Assembly (NCBI RefSeq): GCF_030814135.1
Contig: NZ_JAUSUQ010000001.1
Span: forward strand, 248,001 to 312,000
Direction: 5' to 3'
DNA: 64,000 bases
From: Caldalkalibacillus uzonensis
GTDB lineage: Bacteria; Bacillota; Bacilli; Caldalkalibacillales; Caldalkalibacillaceae
Position numbers and translations under genes: made by a program. Below, piece after piece: positions 62,586 through 64,000 of the stretch (positions are counted from its first letter, which is position 1; every line of letters begins with the position of its first letter). Under the pieces are notes generated by a model. That model was given only the letters and a program-made list of their open reading frames with translations. It made no database searches and had not been told where the DNA came from.

Positions 62586-64000
62586 TTAGTCCAACAATTT
62601 AGCCTCAGCCCTCAGCTGCTCTTCTAAATAGGCACGTAAAGGGGCATACTCCTCTTTCTCCCAAAAGGACGGGTGATTGATTAAAGCAGCGGCATCTTTA
62701 CGGGCTACTTCCAAGGCTCGGTAATCGTGGATCATATCCGCCACCTTAAACTCGGGCAAGCCACTTTGTTTGGTGCCGAAAAAGTCACCTGGACCGCGTA
62801 AGGCAAGATCCTTTTTAGCCACTTCAAAACCATCGTGGGTGGAACGCATGATTTGCATCCGCTGAATGCCGGTCTCTGTTTTGGGGTTAGCAATTAAGAT
62901 GCAATACGATTGATGCTCCCCCCGGCCGACCCTGCCCCGCAGCTGGTGCAGCTGGGACAGGCCAAACCGTTCTGCATCGTAAATAATCATCAGCGTGGCA
63001 TTGGGCACATCAACCCCCACCTCAACAACCGTGGTGGTGACCAAAATATGAATCTCTCCTGCTGCAAAGCGGCGCATGGTTTCCTCTTTTTCACTGGAGC
63101 CCAGCCGTCCGTGCAACAAACCTACACGGTACTGGGGAAAGGCTTGGCTTAACTCGGCATGAAAGTCAAGCACGTTCTGTACATCCAGCTTGTCCGACTC
63201 CTCAATTAAGGGGCAGACAACATATGCTTGCCGCCCTTGGTCAATTTGGTTTTGCATAAAACGGAACACCCGATCCAGCATCTCTTCCCTGACCCAATAC
63301 GTTTCCACTTTTTTCCGCCCGGCCGGCAGTTCATCAATGACGGTGACGTCCAGATCGCCAAAGGCCGTGATGGCCAAGGTGCGAGGGATAGGTGTAGCCG
63401 TCATAAGCAAAACGTCGGGAGCGGCCCCTTTACGCCTTAACCGACGCCGTTGCTCTACACCAAAGCGGTGTTGTTCATCGGTAATAATGAGACCCAGGTT
63501 TTTAAAAAAGACATCTTCCTGAATCAGCGCATGGGTGCCGACCACAACATCAATGGTCCCCAGTTGCAGACCGGCCAGAATCTCCCTCCGTTCTGTGGAA
63601 GATGAACTTCCGGTCAATAAGGCCAGTTGGATGTTATCTTGGGCAAAAAATCGCTTTAAGGACAAATAATGTTGTTCAGCTAAAATTTCTGTGGGCACCA
63701 TAAACGCACCTTGATATCCCGCATTGACAGAGGCATACAGGGCAATAGCGGCAACGGCTGTCTTTCCTGAACCAACATCGCCCTGCAACAAGCGGTTCAT
63801 GGCATAGGGTGCTTGCAAATCGTCCAAGATTTGCTCCAGAGCCCTATGCTGGGCAGCGGTCAGCTTAAACGGCAGCGATTGGATAAACCGTTCCACTTTT
63901 TGGTGGTCATAATGTTGGGCCAAACCTTTGACCTGTTCACGATGACGTTTTCTCAGAGCTTGCAGCTTTAATTGGAACAAGAAAAATTCTTCGTACACGA
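62586..64000 (-). CDS. recG: ATP-dependent DNA helicase RecG (5' part outside window)
   Basis: Branch-migrating helicase rescuing stalled forks. The visible ~471 codons are the C-terminal two thirds of about 680: FFLFQLKLQALRKR at the window edge, Walker A QGDVGSGKTAVAA, DEQH box ITDEQHRFGVEQR, TATPIPRTLA, motif VI RFGLSQLHQLRGRVGRG and the RecG-specific LRGPGDFFGTKQSGLPEF. The N-terminal wedge domain lies beyond base 64000. It precedes fapR as in Bacillus. Confidence 0.96.
   Translation of the reverse strand, partial: VYEEFFLFQLKLQALRKRHREQVKGLAQHYDHQKVERFIQSLPFKLTAAQHRALEQILDDLQAPYAMNRLLQGDVGSGKTAVAAIALYASVNAGYQGAFMVPTEILAEQHYLSLKRFFAQDNIQLALLTGSSSSTERREILAGLQLGTIDVVVGTHALIQEDVFFKNLGLIITDEQHRFGVEQRRRLRRKGAAPDVLLMTATPIPRTLAITAFGDLDVTVIDELPAGRKKVETYWVREEMLDRVFRFMQNQIDQGRQAYVVCPLIEESDKLDVQNVLDFHAELSQAFPQYRVGLLHGRLGSSEKEETMRRFAAGEIHILVTTTVVEVGVDVPNATLMIIYDAERFGLSQLHQLRGRVGRGEHQSYCILIANPKTETGIQRMQIMRSTHDGFEVAKKDLALRGPGDFFGTKQSGLPEFKVADMIHDYRALEVARKDAAALINHPSFWEKEEYAPLRAYLEEQLRAEAKLLD

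Noticed and set aside
1-64000. tRNA, rRNA, CRISPR, IS or prophage
   Set aside because: No cloverleaf-like genes, spaced repeats, transposase/integrase frames or long direct repeats were seen on reading both strands.

Overview
The window is a chromosomal segment of a low-GC, Gram-positive, endospore-forming member of the Bacillaceae. The lines of evidence are the Bacillus-type order recG-fapR-plsX-fab-acpP-rnc-smc-ftsY-ylxM-ffh-rpsP-khpA-rimM-trmD-rplS-lepB-rbgA, the spore genes cwlJ-gerQ, menaquinone synthesis, and Shine-Dalgarno sequences of the GGAGG type. An ectoine operon, an NhaC-type antiporter and A1-type haem-copper oxidase parts fit a halo- or alkali-tolerant aerobe. A Caldalkalibacillus-like organism is my guess only. 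No tRNA, rRNA, CRISPR array, insertion sequence or prophage was seen.

Layout. Bases 1-3.5 kb (minus) hold a phosphotransferase operon ptsH-ptsI-EIIA-glcT. Bases 3.7-10.4 kb (minus) hold mixed housekeeping genes: an SDR reductase, a fructosamine-kinase-like protein, a low-molecular-weight tyrosine phosphatase, a DUF72 protein, an EamA exporter, an NhaC antiporter and a phosphoesterase. Bases 10.6-16.5 kb (plus) hold a YkuK-like gene, ectABC with its own promoter and terminator, a cytochrome oxidase subunit I gene without partner subunits, and an AT-rich orphan gene. Bases 16.6-25.3 kb hold a decayed ring-cleaving dioxygenase, the men operon menF-D-H-B-E (minus) and divergent menA (plus), followed by a GltC-like LysR regulator and ilvD.

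Bases 28-36 kb hold a HEAT-repeat protein, rpmG, a FAD oxidoreductase, a pyridine nucleotide-disulfide oxidoreductase, endonuclease IV, an OsmC protein and cwlJ-gerQ. Bases 36-46 kb hold proC, an EIIC-like membrane protein, two very small genes, a lipid kinase, an unusual class II aldolase fusion, a membrane-anchored subtilase and the divergent haem A genes ctaB/ctaA. Bases 45-64 kb (minus) are the ribosome/SRP/SMC/fatty-acid block. It has fabH and fabF inside the fapR-plsX operon and a clear FapR operator at the promoter.

The most interesting object is at 32192-33580 (minus). A dihydrolipoamide-dehydrogenase-like gene of normal length (462 codons) has a single in-frame TGA at codon 49. That codon is the second cysteine of the flavoenzyme redox motif CxxxxC, and it is followed at once by a perfect 6-bp hairpin with a GGUU loop at the distance expected of a bacterial SECIS element. 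I read this as a candidate selenoprotein with a Cys-Sec redox pair. A conventional gene caller would report a truncated 413-residue protein starting just after the TGA. The alternatives (point mutation, sequencing error) cannot be excluded from this window, which contains no sel genes.
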